A DNA stretch of 33,901 nt, taken from contig JBCCFD010000027.1 in assembly GCA_039029915.1 (NCBI GenBank), positions 1-33,901 of the forward strand, written 5' to 3'. Under the pieces are notes generated by a model, which ran no database searches, was not told the DNA's origin, and saw nothing but the letters and a program-made list of their open reading frames with translations. This document shows positions 1 to 7,527 of the stretch, piece after piece. Numbering within the stretch: position 1 is the first letter of the stretch; the number at the start of each line of letters is the position of its first letter. The position numbers were made by a program, and so were the translations under genes. This DNA is from QQUD01 sp039029915 (GTDB lineage Bacteria; Chloroflexota; Anaerolineae; Promineifilales; Promineifilaceae).

Positions 1-747
1 GATAGCAATAGCTATCAAGATATTTTTGCCTATACCGTATCCGGCAGCAGTACGTCGCTAGTCAGTGTGGCAAGCGATGGCACCGTTGCCAATCGTTCAA
101 GCAAACTGCCATCGATTTCAGATAACGGCCGTTATGTCTCTTTTGAAACCGTGGCTGACACCTTAACAAGCGGTGATGGAAATGGTTTTTCTGATATCTA
201 TGTCAAAGACCTCGTTCTAAATACTGTCTCCATTGAAAGTGTGAAGTCAAATGGTGTCATTGGGAATTTTGCCAGCGAAGGTGCTGTTTTATCGAGCGAT
301 GGGCGCATGCTGGTGTTTGCGTCAGAATCCAATAATCTTGTGCTCGGCGATGCAAACGGTGTTCAGGATATCTTCTTCCGTAAGCGATTTAATCCACCTT
401 CAGCTAGCTTTGATTTTCCACTTGGATCACCCGGATCACAGTTTATATTAACCGGCATTGACTTTTTGCCAAACAGTACGGCAATGTTGACGATTAACAA
501 CCAACCAATTGGGGGCACGATCAATATTGGGAATGATGGGGCTTTCACGGCTAAATTTCATTCAAATACCGAAACTGATGAAGGCACGTATGTTGTTGTG
601 GTGACGTCGGGTGACGATACGGCCGTTGCGGGATTCACGATCGCTAACGGCGCACCGGCTCGACCACCAAGTGGGTTTGGGTTTGCCGTTCCCGACGGCA
701 TCGCCTATCAGAATATGATCTACTTACCGCTTATTTTGAAAAATTAA
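1..747 (+). CDS. Exported PD40/TolB-like propeller protein, 3' part only
   Basis: The frame is open from base 1, so the real start lies outside the window; the GTG at 67 is only an internal codon. The visible 248 residues begin with repeats of the kind D-x-N-x-x-x-D-I-F and S-x-x-G-R-Y-V-S-F, typical of TolB/PD40 six-bladed propeller blades. An Ig/IPT-like beta-rich stretch follows (about residues 130-215 of the visible part). The protein ends with a short hydrophobic tail, I-Y-L-P-L-I-L-K-N. That tail recurs in similar form in two other exported proteins of the window. The product is presumably secreted or surface-bound, but its signal peptide is not visible. Ligand and function are unknown. 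The first ACGGCCGT palindromes of the window (125, 619) lie in this gene. Confidence 0.8.
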   Translation, partial: DSNSYQDIFAYTVSGSSTSLVSVASDGTVANRSSKLPSISDNGRYVSFETVADTLTSGDGNGFSDIYVKDLVLNTVSIESVKSNGVIGNFASEGAVLSSDGRMLVFASESNNLVLGDANGVQDIFFRKRFNPPSASFDFPLGSPGSQFILTGIDFLPNSTAMLTINNQPIGGTINIGNDGAFTAKFHSNTETDEGTYVVVVTSGDDTAVAGFTIANGAPARPPSGFGFAVPDGIAYQNMIYLPLILKN

Positions 748-748
748 A

Positions 749-930
749 ATCTCTCAACACAAAGGCTCGAAGGACTCAAAGAAAGCCCAAAAAAGTTTTT
801 TTCTTTATCTTTAGGACTTATGCAAATAGCGGTCACTGAGCCTGTCGAAGTGACTTTCTTAACCCTTCGACAGGCTCAGAGTGCGTAAGTCCTGATATTG
901 TTTAAACTCTTTGAGCCTTTGTGTTTGATA
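749..930. repeat. Composite inverted repeat enclosing a MITE-like element
   Basis: An outer 13-base inverted repeat (AACACAAAGGCTC at 756-768, complement at 913-925) encloses the 81-base palindromic element at 813-893. The nested arrangement suggests one small element inserted into another, or a large hairpin between the genes ending at 747 and starting near 1009. There is no coding potential. The outer arms could also act as a transcription terminator for the upstream gene, but no clear T-run follows. Confidence 0.65.
813..893. repeat. 81-bp MITE/REP-like element, copy 1
   Basis: The ends are near-perfect inverted repeats (AGGACTTATGCA at 813-824 against TGCGTAAGTCCT at 882-893, one mismatch). 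An inner 15-base inverted repeat (CTGAGCCTGTCGAAG and its complement) flanks a short loop. A second 81-base copy lies at 14185-14265 with 7 differences by eye. The defined length, terminal inverted repeats and intergenic location fit a non-autonomous miniature element. The inner CTGAGCCTGTCGAAG core resembles REP-type repeats seen in many bacterial genomes. No transposase is present in the window. Confidence 0.75.
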
Positions 931-1008
931 AATGTCGAAAAATTCCCTTAAGCTCCGTTTAATGCTTGTAGGTGTATCGTTATTTGTAGACGTATCCTTT
1001 TTGGAGGG

Positions 1009-3414
1009 ATGATGAGACAGAGATTTTTTATAACGGCCGTAATTTTTTTCGCACTTTTTATTGGAGCCATTCTTTTACTAAACCAGCCTCAAGCCTTAAC
1101 CGCTAACTTTCAAGCCGTCAAGCCCGGACCAACCAATAGCTATGACGTTGACGTTTTGTTTTCTGACACGTCACTAACCAGTAAGGCTCAAACAATATTG
1201 CCCAGCCTGTTTGGCCCGCAAATTTGCACTGCTTATGGGGATGCCTTTTCCCCATGGGCCAGTCCCTATGAGCCAAATGTGTACACCTTTGAATATCGCA
1301 TCGCCGTTCCGCCCGATTATGCCCATAATATCCTGCGGGTAGAGCTTTTTGATCCAGACTCTATCAACAGCAGTGAAAATGAAGCGACAGTGACCCGCTC
1401 TGCGCTTGTTCAAGATAGCTCAGCCGTTAACCCGAGCTTGGGCGCCACAACAACAAAATTTTGTGGCATAGACACAGATATACAAAATAGGAGGCAGGAT
1501 TTTTCTTGTATAGTGCCAACCGACGAGCTGAACTATTTAGACGACCCGCTTTCGATAAATCAAATCAATCCCTACTGGTTTATGCGCGTGGATGTAAACC
1601 GTGGTAACTATCACACACAAGCACCACATGGTGATGGCTCTTGCCAAGTTCCAGATGCTTACACAGTTGGTTTAAACACCCAGACGAGATTTGACCTGTA
1701 TTATTTCTATTTAGATGCGGAAGAAAACGTAACGAGGGCAGGCCTAGCCTCGTACACGGGGCAGACCGATGATTATCGAGACCAGCTAATCCATCTTTCA
1801 GGCTCGCCGGGTGATCACAATACGGACCTATACTGGATATCACCGGGAGCTGAAAGTCAAGGGCCTGATTTTGATGCCCTTTATGGAACCAATCACGTGC
1901 CAGTCGATCCCGGATCATCGCTGGATTCTTTTGAAATTGATTTGACCGTTGATGTGCCTAACATCGTGATGGATGAAGATGGCGTGCGTTACATCCATTT
2001 GGATATTACCGCCCTAAGCGGAGCATCAGGAAATGCATTTGCGATTTGGGCTGGGCCACCCACCTATGTTGACAGCGTGCCGGCAAATGTGAATCAGCGG
2101 AATGTGGTTGTCACGAACAGCCCTGGTGCACACGAGTCTGGCGGCGTTGCTGTAGCGGCAGTTGGCCGTGGTGTGATGACGTCACTCTTCGATAATCAAA
2201 TTGATTACCCCATTGATAATTTAAATGCGGATTGGGCCGGTGAGATTGTTTCTGCTACTTTCTTTGATGTGGATTCTGGTTCTCAACCGCCCGTCACTTT
2301 CTATATAGACACGATTCCTGAGGAGGATTGGTCACTTACTTTTGGTGCTGGGGGGACAGATCCTGATGGCGTGGTGGTGGGTGACCGCTGTACATTTGGA
2401 AGCTGCAATAATCAATGGATCACCCCTACCTATCAAATTCAGCTACCCGGTAATTATGCTAATTGTACCCCTGATAATCCTGAAAGTCCTGATTGCACAC
2501 CCCTACACAGTGGCAGGTTAATGATGAAAGCCGATTTTGGACTTAGTGATTCATTTACTTATGAATTCCAAGCGGATGAGCCTGAAACAAAGCCGATTAC
2601 CGACAGCTGTGCCGCTTATCCAATTGCTTTGGGGCTAGGGGCGCGCTCAATTTCAGGTGACATGACAGGAGCAGAGCCATATCCAACCAACTTCCAATAC
2701 CCTTTGGTGGCACCTGATTACCATCAGTTTACTCGCCATCAGCCTAATGTTACCTTAGATGACAATACGCCTGAGGGCACGATTTTTAGATACTTTTTGG
2801 GCACATCCCACTCGTCATTTAGCTGGCTGGTTTGGAATCAGCTCATCACAACCCCTTCGGATGTGGTCTTAAGCACAAGCCTACGGTTTCCTGGAAATTC
2901 AACTGATTTTACAGATCATGGCGATCCCGGCTTTCCTCATCCCAATTTAGGACACGTAGTTCGTGGCTATGTAGAACCGGGGAACAGCCTTGATACCAAA
3001 CTGCATATTGACGATTTTGTGGCGCCATCAGTCGCCCAACTTTCAAACGATATTACCTTTGGAGCAGTTAATGATCCTATGAATGAGCATATTACGCTTA
3101 GCCGAGTTTTAACGCTACCTGTGTTTAATTCTATTGAAGGTGGCACAGGGAATATTGTAGTTGAGCGCTTTGGCCTTTTCCGGATCGCTGGATATGGCGG
3201 TGCTGGTACGGCCAGTGAATGGCTATTGGTGGAGTTTATGGGCTGGAACGATAGCTGTGGGCAGCTGTCGGAACCGGAACCCCCAGCAACCCCAACCCCC
3301 GATCCCACCGATACGCCAGAGCCAACCGCAACGCCTGACCCATCAGAAACTCCCGAGCCTCCGATTATTAATGATGCGTTTTTGATTCATTTACCGCTGA
3401 TGGTTAATGAGTAG
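1009..3414 (+). CDS. Large exported protein, unknown function, with Thr-Pro linker and Leu-Pro-Leu C-terminus
   Basis: This protein of about 800 residues begins with a basic N-terminus and a hydrophobic stretch (residues 5-30), which reads as a signal peptide or membrane anchor. Two ATG codons are adjacent. GGAGGG at 1003-1008 touches the first, so the second (1012) is the more likely start. The body is beta-rich with scattered cysteines (C-x-x-D, C-T-F-G-S-C, N-C-T-P-D), suggesting an extracytoplasmic disulfide-bonded fold; I recognise no enzyme motif. From about residue 755 a Thr/Pro/Glu-rich linker (repeats of P-T-P-D, T-P-E-P) precedes the tail F-L-I-H-L-P-L-M-V-N-E. The linker-plus-tail design matches surface proteins of Chloroflexota. 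Function unknown. Confidence 0.85.
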   Translation: MMRQRFFITAVIFFALFIGAILLLNQPQALTANFQAVKPGPTNSYDVDVLFSDTSLTSKAQTILPSLFGPQICTAYGDAFSPWASPYEPNVYTFEYRIAVPPDYAHNILRVELFDPDSINSSENEATVTRSALVQDSSAVNPSLGATTTKFCGIDTDIQNRRQDFSCIVPTDELNYLDDPLSINQINPYWFMRVDVNRGNYHTQAPHGDGSCQVPDAYTVGLNTQTRFDLYYFYLDAEENVTRAGLASYTGQTDDYRDQLIHLSGSPGDHNTDLYWISPGAESQGPDFDALYGTNHVPVDPGSSLDSFEIDLTVDVPNIVMDEDGVRYIHLDITALSGASGNAFAIWAGPPTYVDSVPANVNQRNVVVTNSPGAHESGGVAVAAVGRGVMTSLFDNQIDYPIDNLNADWAGEIVSATFFDVDSGSQPPVTFYIDTIPEEDWSLTFGAGGTDPDGVVVGDRCTFGSCNNQWITPTYQIQLPGNYANCTPDNPESPDCTPLHSGRLMMKADFGLSDSFTYEFQADEPETKPITDSCAAYPIALGLGARSISGDMTGAEPYPTNFQYPLVAPDYHQFTRHQPNVTLDDNTPEGTIFRYFLGTSHSSFSWLVWNQLITTPSDVVLSTSLRFPGNSTDFTDHGDPGFPHPNLGHVVRGYVEPGNSLDTKLHIDDFVAPSVAQLSNDITFGAVNDPMNEHITLSRVLTLPVFNSIEGGTGNIVVERFGLFRIAGYGGAGTASEWLLVEFMGWNDSCGQLSEPEPPATPTPDPTDTPEPTATPDPSETPEPPIINDAFLIHLPLMVNE

Positions 3415-3444
3415 CAGGGTGGCAAAGTAGCAAAGTAGCAGAGT

Positions 3445-3484
3445 GACAAGGTGGCATGTTTAACAAGCAGCATGCCACTTTGTC
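3445..3484. terminator. Stem-loop after the exported-protein gene
   Basis: Arms 3445-3458 (GACAAGGTGGCATG) and 3471-3484 pair over 14 bases with one mismatch around a 12-base loop. It is located 31 bases after the stop at 3414. No strong T-run follows, so it may be a repeat hairpin more than an intrinsic terminator. Just before it, short GTGGCAAAGTAGCAAAGTAGC-like repeats run from 3419. Confidence 0.5.
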
Positions 3485-3490
3485 CGTCCC

Positions 3491-3529
3491 CTTAATCAGC
3501 TGCCTGAGCCTGTGGGGGGCTTCACCCCT
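3491..3529. repeat. REP-like dispersed repeat, copy A
   Basis: CTTAATCAGCTGCCTGAGCC followed by a GGCTTCACCC tail recurs at 4421-4459 with only a few differences. The core (CCTGAGCCTGT) is shared with the 81-bp element. The copy here carries TGGGGGG where the other has TCGAAGG. Both copies flank the SUMF1-domain gene. Confidence 0.65.
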
Positions 3530-3634
3530 TCTTGCTATTGAATAAACGGCCGTTTCCCTCTACCATTTTTATCATCAATATATACAGCCAAATCAGACTG
3601 TTTTGCAAGTTTACGCAACAAAGAGCCCATATCA

Positions 3635-4360
3635 ATGATCAAAAATAACCCAACCGATTTACAAAACTTTATTCATGAAAAAACGGGACTCGAGTTTGTG
3701 CAAATTCCGGCCGGAGCGTTTTTGTTTGGGCGGGAACCTTATCAACAAAAGAGACATCTGCCGACTTACTGGATTAGCAAAACGGCCGTGACGCAGGCTG
3801 TTTATCATCGGTATATACAAGAAAATCCCAATGCGGATGTGCCGTTTGGGAGCCTAGATAAGTTCGCGCCGTACAATTGGAACCCACAAGACAGAACGCC
3901 ACCTCAAGATAAGCTTGAGCACCCTGTTGTGCTGGTGACCTGGTTTGATGCGGTTGCGTTTTGTGAATGGGCGGATGTCCAACTGCCAACGGTAGAAGAG
4001 TGGGAAAAAGCGGCTAGAGGTACGGCCGGTTTTATTTACCCCTGGGGGAATGAGTGGCGTGATCACCATGCCAACACGCGGAAAGCCGGTATTCACGCCA
4101 CAACGCCCGTAGGACAATTTTCGCCGCAGGGGGACAGCCCGTTTGGTTGTGTTGATATGGTCGGTAATGTGTGGGAATGGTGTTTTACCGAATATGACGA
4201 TACCCAAGAATTTATAACCGACTATAGCAGCTTGCCGCGTATGCTGCGCGGTGGCTGTGCCAGCACCCATGAGTCTGGTACGCGGACAGATTATTGGCAT
4301 CCAGACGATCGTGAGGCCAAGAATGAAGGCTACGGTTTTCGAGTCGTGATTCGCTCATAA
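3635..4360 (+). CDS. SUMF1/FGE-sulfatase-modifying-fold protein
   Basis: This 241-residue protein of the formylglycine-generating-enzyme-like fold shows the family's ordered landmarks. These are F-V-Q-I-P-A-G-A-F near residue 21, W-F-D-A-V-A-F-C-E-W followed by L-P-T-V-E-E-W-E-K-A-A-R-G near 105-130, Y-P-W-G-N-E-W, G-N-V-W-E-W-C, then R-G-G-C and G-Y-G-F-R-V at the end. True formylglycine generators carry two catalytic cysteines after the R-G-G motif; here only the cysteine of R-G-G-C is present. Sulfatase activation is therefore unlikely, and no sulfatase gene is nearby. It may act in another oxidation reaction or as a binding domain. The ATG at 3635 has only a weak AAGAG upstream. The gene is flanked by repeats and appears monocistronic. 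Confidence 0.8.
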   Translation: MIKNNPTDLQNFIHEKTGLEFVQIPAGAFLFGREPYQQKRHLPTYWISKTAVTQAVYHRYIQENPNADVPFGSLDKFAPYNWNPQDRTPPQDKLEHPVVLVTWFDAVAFCEWADVQLPTVEEWEKAARGTAGFIYPWGNEWRDHHANTRKAGIHATTPVGQFSPQGDSPFGCVDMVGNVWEWCFTEYDDTQEFITDYSSLPRMLRGGCASTHESGTRTDYWHPDDREAKNEGYGFRVVIRS

Positions 4361-4420
4361 TCTTGAGTCGCAACTAGCAAGTTGCAAGTAGTACATAACC
4401 ATCTTGCTTTTAATGCCCTC

Positions 4421-4528
4421 CTTAATCAGGTGCCTGAGCCTGTCGAAGGCTTCACCCTTTGCTGTGCAAATCTCCATCGCTTTACACTGTCCCGCTTTGG
4501 CTTCGACATGCCCTTCGACAAGCTCAGT
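4421..4528. repeat. REP-like repeat cluster, copy B plus CCTTCGACAAGCTCAG motifs
   Basis: 4421-4459 repeats 3491-3529. At 4511-4528 a CCCTTCGACAAGCTCAGT motif lies in opposite orientation to the CCTGAGCCTGTCGAAGG at 4433-4449, so the two can form an imperfect long hairpin. A further CCTTCGACAAGCTCA lies alone at 8441-8455. Short open frames through this stretch come from the repeat and are not genes. Confidence 0.6.
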
Positions 4529-4617
4529 GTGACAATCTGCGCCCGCTTGCAGTTTGGTACTCAGCCACCGCTCGTTATTCACTTAAACCTCCCCTAGCTC
4601 TTGCTCTTGCTCTAGCT

Positions 4618-4630
4618 TATAATTTCAAAC
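4618..4630 (+). promoter_or_regulatory. Putative leaderless promoter (-10 TATAAT)
   Basis: A perfect TATAAT at 4618-4623 ends 7 bases before the ATG at 4631, and no Shine-Dalgarno is present. With normal -10 to start spacing, transcription would begin at or next to the A of the start codon. No convincing -35 is seen. Confidence 0.5.
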
Positions 4631-5425
4631 ATGACATTAAACATTCTATGGGCCTTGATTGGCTGGCTGGTTGGATATGTGGTCAATCAACTGGCTGATT
4701 TTTTTGCGGAGCTAGTCGCCGTGCAGGATGCATTTACGGAATCTGCCGCCACGGCTGATGAGGCGGGTGAGCCTACGGCCGATTTTGAACAGCCAGATGA
4801 GGCGTCAGTCAAGCTCTCATTTGGCAGGCCGGGGATGGTGCGCTTTTTGCAAGGGGAGCGGGCTAGAAAACGGCCGTTTTTCCTCGAACTTATCTGCATC
4901 GCCTTTTATGCGTTTTTACCCAGCCTCATTCCCAACACAACCAACCTCATCGTCAACTCCCTCTACATCGCCATTTTAATCCTGATTATGGTCGTCGATT
5001 TGGAAAACAAAGCCGTTTTTGGCATTGTGATCTACCCGGCAGTGCTTGTGGCCCTGTTGGGGAGCTTTATTGTGACACCTGAAGAAAACACCATTGGCCT
5101 AGCGGTAGTGGGGGCCATTGTGGGGTTTGTCATCTTTTGGGGCATCTATAAATTTGCTCAACTGCTCTACGGAGCGGATTCTGGGGCGCTGGGGTTTGGT
5201 GACGTGCAGATTGCCCTGTTGATGGGGGCGATGCTCGGTTTGCACCGCGTGATTTTTGCCCTAATCTTGGCCATGTTTCTTGGCGGCATCATCAGCGCCA
5301 TTGTCCTGCTGGTGAATCGAAACGTGGGGCGGCAAACAGCGCTGCCGTATGGACAATATCTAACGCTGGCGGCGATCATTATGCTCATTTGGGGAGCCGC
5401 TTACTATCAATTTTATTGGAGCTGA
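4631..5425 (+). CDS. Divergent prepilin-peptidase-like (A24) membrane protein
   Basis: This 264-residue integral membrane protein resembles type IV prepilin leader peptidases, the aspartic proteases that process pseudopilins. The two family aspartates are at D123 (M-V-V-D-L-E-N-K, end of a transmembrane segment) and D191 in G-F-G-D-V-Q, the G-x-G-D motif; the usual Lys after it is Gln here. The N-terminus (G-W-L-V-G-Y-V-V-N-Q) echoes the family's first helix. The cytoplasmic methyltransferase-type loop with its paired C-x-x-C motifs is replaced by an acidic hydrophilic stretch (about residues 30-65). It may therefore cleave without N-methylating, or process a non-pilin substrate. No pilin genes are in view. 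It ends 3 bases before the next gene, so the two are probably co-transcribed. Confidence 0.75.
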   Translation: MTLNILWALIGWLVGYVVNQLADFFAELVAVQDAFTESAATADEAGEPTADFEQPDEASVKLSFGRPGMVRFLQGERARKRPFFLELICIAFYAFLPSLIPNTTNLIVNSLYIAILILIMVVDLENKAVFGIVIYPAVLVALLGSFIVTPEENTIGLAVVGAIVGFVIFWGIYKFAQLLYGADSGALGFGDVQIALLMGAMLGLHRVIFALILAMFLGGIISAIVLLVNRNVGRQTALPYGQYLTLAAIIMLIWGAAYYQFYWS

Positions 5426-5428
5426 CGG

Positions 5429-6112
5429 ATGAATCCAGACTCAGTGGTGAATCATATTTTAAGCTCAGGTATTGTGGCCACATTACCGAGTGTGGTTCCG
5501 CTACAGGACATCACTAAACTATCTGATGCGCTTTTGGCTTCTCCTGTTCTGACCGTTCAAATGCCGTGGTGCATGGATGCTGCCTCGCTGATTTGCGATT
5601 TAAAAAACAACGGTAATGGCAATATGGTGGTGGGGGTCTCTGGGGTGACAACGGCCGTTTCCCTAAGAGCTGCCATTTCGGCCGGTGCCCAATTTATCAT
5701 TACACCCCAATATGATCCTGAGCTGGCAGCCATTTGCAAGCAATATTATATTTTGATGATTCCAACCGTGATTAGCGGTATGGTGGCGGCAGTCGCTTAT
5801 CAAAACGGCCTCAAGCTCATTAATATGCGTACGGGTGGTCATCGGGGGCCAGATTTTATCAGCATGGTTCAGCGCAGCATACCGGGGCTTCACGTGGCGG
5901 TAGGTGGTAACTTTTCCCAAAGAGAGATTGCGGTTTATGCTCAATTTGGCGCGTCAGCTATTATTGTTCAAGATGCGATTTATGAGGGAGGTGAACAGCT
6001 TATGGCTGATGTGATCACAAATGCCCGCCGTGCTCAGAAGGGGTGGGATAAGGGACTGAAAAATCGGCAGCGATTTGGCTCAGAACGGCCGTTTTTCCCA
6101 TCATTAAATTGA
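5429..6112 (+). CDS. KDPG/KHG aldolase-like TIM-barrel protein, active site altered
   Basis: The 227 residues follow the class I 2-keto-3-deoxy-6-phosphogluconate aldolase pattern: G-I-V-A-T-L-P near 14-20, A-I-S-A-G-A-Q-F-I-I-T-P near 82-93, I-P-T-V-I-S-G near 111-117 and V-A-V-G-G-N-F near the phosphate-binding end. The Schiff-base lysine is retained (K129 in N-G-L-K-L). The general-base glutamate of the usual E-V-T-L-R-T strand is replaced by glutamine (T-V-Q-M-P, Q44), and the F-P-A after the lysine is I-N-M. It may be a non-catalytic or retasked relative. It starts 3 bases after the stop of the membrane peptidase-like gene, which gives no metabolic clue. A tail of about 25 polar residues follows the barrel. 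Confidence 0.65.
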   Translation: MNPDSVVNHILSSGIVATLPSVVPLQDITKLSDALLASPVLTVQMPWCMDAASLICDLKNNGNGNMVVGVSGVTTAVSLRAAISAGAQFIITPQYDPELAAICKQYYILMIPTVISGMVAAVAYQNGLKLINMRTGGHRGPDFISMVQRSIPGLHVAVGGNFSQREIAVYAQFGASAIIVQDAIYEGGEQLMADVITNARRAQKGWDKGLKNRQRFGSERPFFPSLN

Positions 6113-6300
6113 TGTTCAGCATGGACTCCTTTTGCGGCAAACAAGGTTTGACGGGTAAATTTGTCGCAACTTCAAGTAATCCTAGCCAACTCTGCATCCG
6201 TCAAAAGATCATTGTCGGACTACTTGGTAAGGCGCCATGCTGACACCGTCATTGATAGGTTAAGTGCAAGCAAATAATTTACGAAGGGTGTTTTAGACCC

Positions 6301-6362
6301 AGACCTGACAGGTTTTCTCCATCATTCTGCGTCAATCATTGATAAACCTGTCAGGTCTTTTA
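6301..6362. terminator. Strong inverted repeat followed by T-run
   Basis: A perfect 15-base stem (AGACCTGACAGGTTT at 6301-6315 with its complement at 6344-6358) encloses a 28-base loop and is followed by TTTTAT. It could terminate transcription of the gene ending at 6112. However, it is 190 bases away and close to the next start (6403), so it may equally be a mobile palindromic repeat or attenuator-like element. The rest of 6113-6402 shows nothing recognisable. Confidence 0.55.
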
Positions 6363-6402
6363 TCAAAATAGTTTTGGCTGTACTTAAAGAAGGAAACCGC
6401 CT

Positions 6403-7527
6403 ATGAAAATTGAAAAAATAGACCTTTATTTCATTAATATGCCGCTGGTGTCCCCTTTTGGCACCAGCTTTGGTATTCAATCAGAACGTGACGCCCTTAT
6501 TTTAGCCATGCACAGCGACGGGCTTGTGGGCTGGGGTGAATGTGTGGCGACAAATGATCCGGGCTATAGTTATGAAACGGCCGTTACCGCTTGGCATATC
6601 CTAGAAGACTTCCTCATCCCTAAAGTTCTCGGCAAATCTTTGGACCAACCAGAAGATATCCAAGCGTTGATGCGCTCAGTGCGGGGGCACCCGCTAGCAA
6701 AAGCAACTTTAGATCAAGCCGTTTGGGATTTGTTTGCCCAGCGAGATGGGGTGTCGTTTGCCCAAAAGCTGGCTGAACCGTACGAAGAAGGGCCAAAAGA
6801 GCGGGTTAAAGTGGGCGTTAGCGTAGGCACCCAGCCATCGATTGAAAAAACGATAGAGGTGATTCAAGGATATGTTAATGATGGATACGGCCGTGTAAAG
6901 CTTAAAATCAAGCCGGGTCACGATAAGGAGCTGGCTCAGGCCGCTCGTCAAAGCTTCCCTAATCTGCCTATCATGCTGGATGCTAACTCAGCCTACACGC
7001 TTGATGATGCGCCTGTTTTTCAGGCAATGGATGATTTGAACCTGCTCATGATTGAGCAGCCGCTAGGACATGAAGATATTTACTTTCACAGCTGGCTTAA
7101 GCCTAAAATAAAATCGCCACTTTGCTTAGATGAAAGCATCGTTTCAAGCGATCACGCACGCTATGCCATTAACATGCAGGCGTGCGACATTATCAATGTC
7201 AAACCCACCCGCGTGGGGGGCTGGACGGTGGCTCGTGAAATTCACGACCTGTGTATTCAAAATGGGATTCAGTTGTGGGTTGGGGGAATGCTGGAAACGG
7301 GCGTTGGTCGGGCGGCGCAGCTGGCGCTGGCATCGCTGCCCGGATTTACTCTGCCAGGTGATATTTCTGCAACGGCTCGTTATTATCATGAAGATATTGC
7401 CACAGCCTTTACTCTCAATGAAGAAGATAGCACGATTTCAGTGCCACAAGGGCTAGGCCTCGGCATTGAAGTTAATATGGATCGATTAGAAGCGGTTTCG
7501 AAAAAGAAGGCAACGTATGTTCAATGA
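6403..7527 (+). CDS. menC: Enolase-superfamily o-succinylbenzoate synthase / N-acylamino acid racemase-like
   Basis: This 374-residue enolase-superfamily enzyme has a capping domain (residues 1-125) and a barrel with all catalytic residues: the K-x-K motif in V-K-L-K-I-K (K166/K168), metal ligands D193 (M-L-D-A-N-S), E218 (I-E-Q-P-L) and D243 (C-L-D-E-S), and K267 (N-V-K-P-T-R). The spacing (25, 25 and 24 residues) matches the MenC2/NSAR group, which makes o-succinylbenzoate in menaquinone synthesis or racemizes N-acyl or N-succinyl amino acids. Sequence alone does not separate the two activities. No other men gene is nearby, and the gene overlaps proC by 11 bases, which slightly favours an amino-acid role. 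AAGGAAA before the ATG serves as ribosome binding site. Confidence 0.85.
   Translation: MKIEKIDLYFINMPLVSPFGTSFGIQSERDALILAMHSDGLVGWGECVATNDPGYSYETAVTAWHILEDFLIPKVLGKSLDQPEDIQALMRSVRGHPLAKATLDQAVWDLFAQRDGVSFAQKLAEPYEEGPKERVKVGVSVGTQPSIEKTIEVIQGYVNDGYGRVKLKIKPGHDKELAQAARQSFPNLPIMLDANSAYTLDDAPVFQAMDDLNLLMIEQPLGHEDIYFHSWLKPKIKSPLCLDESIVSSDHARYAINMQACDIINVKPTRVGGWTVAREIHDLCIQNGIQLWVGGMLETGVGRAAQLALASLPGFTLPGDISATARYYHEDIATAFTLNEEDSTISVPQGLGLGIEVNMDRLEAVSKKKATYVQ

Noticed and set aside
3854..4300. 148-codon open frame on the minus strand inside the SUMF1-domain gene
   Set aside because: It is fully antisense to a well-supported gene, has no recognisable motif, and is a by-product of the coding frame opposite.
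4382..4698. Short overlapping open frames between the SUMF1 gene and the prepilin-peptidase-like gene
   Set aside because: They run through REP-like repeats and into the start of a real gene, with no protein-like composition.
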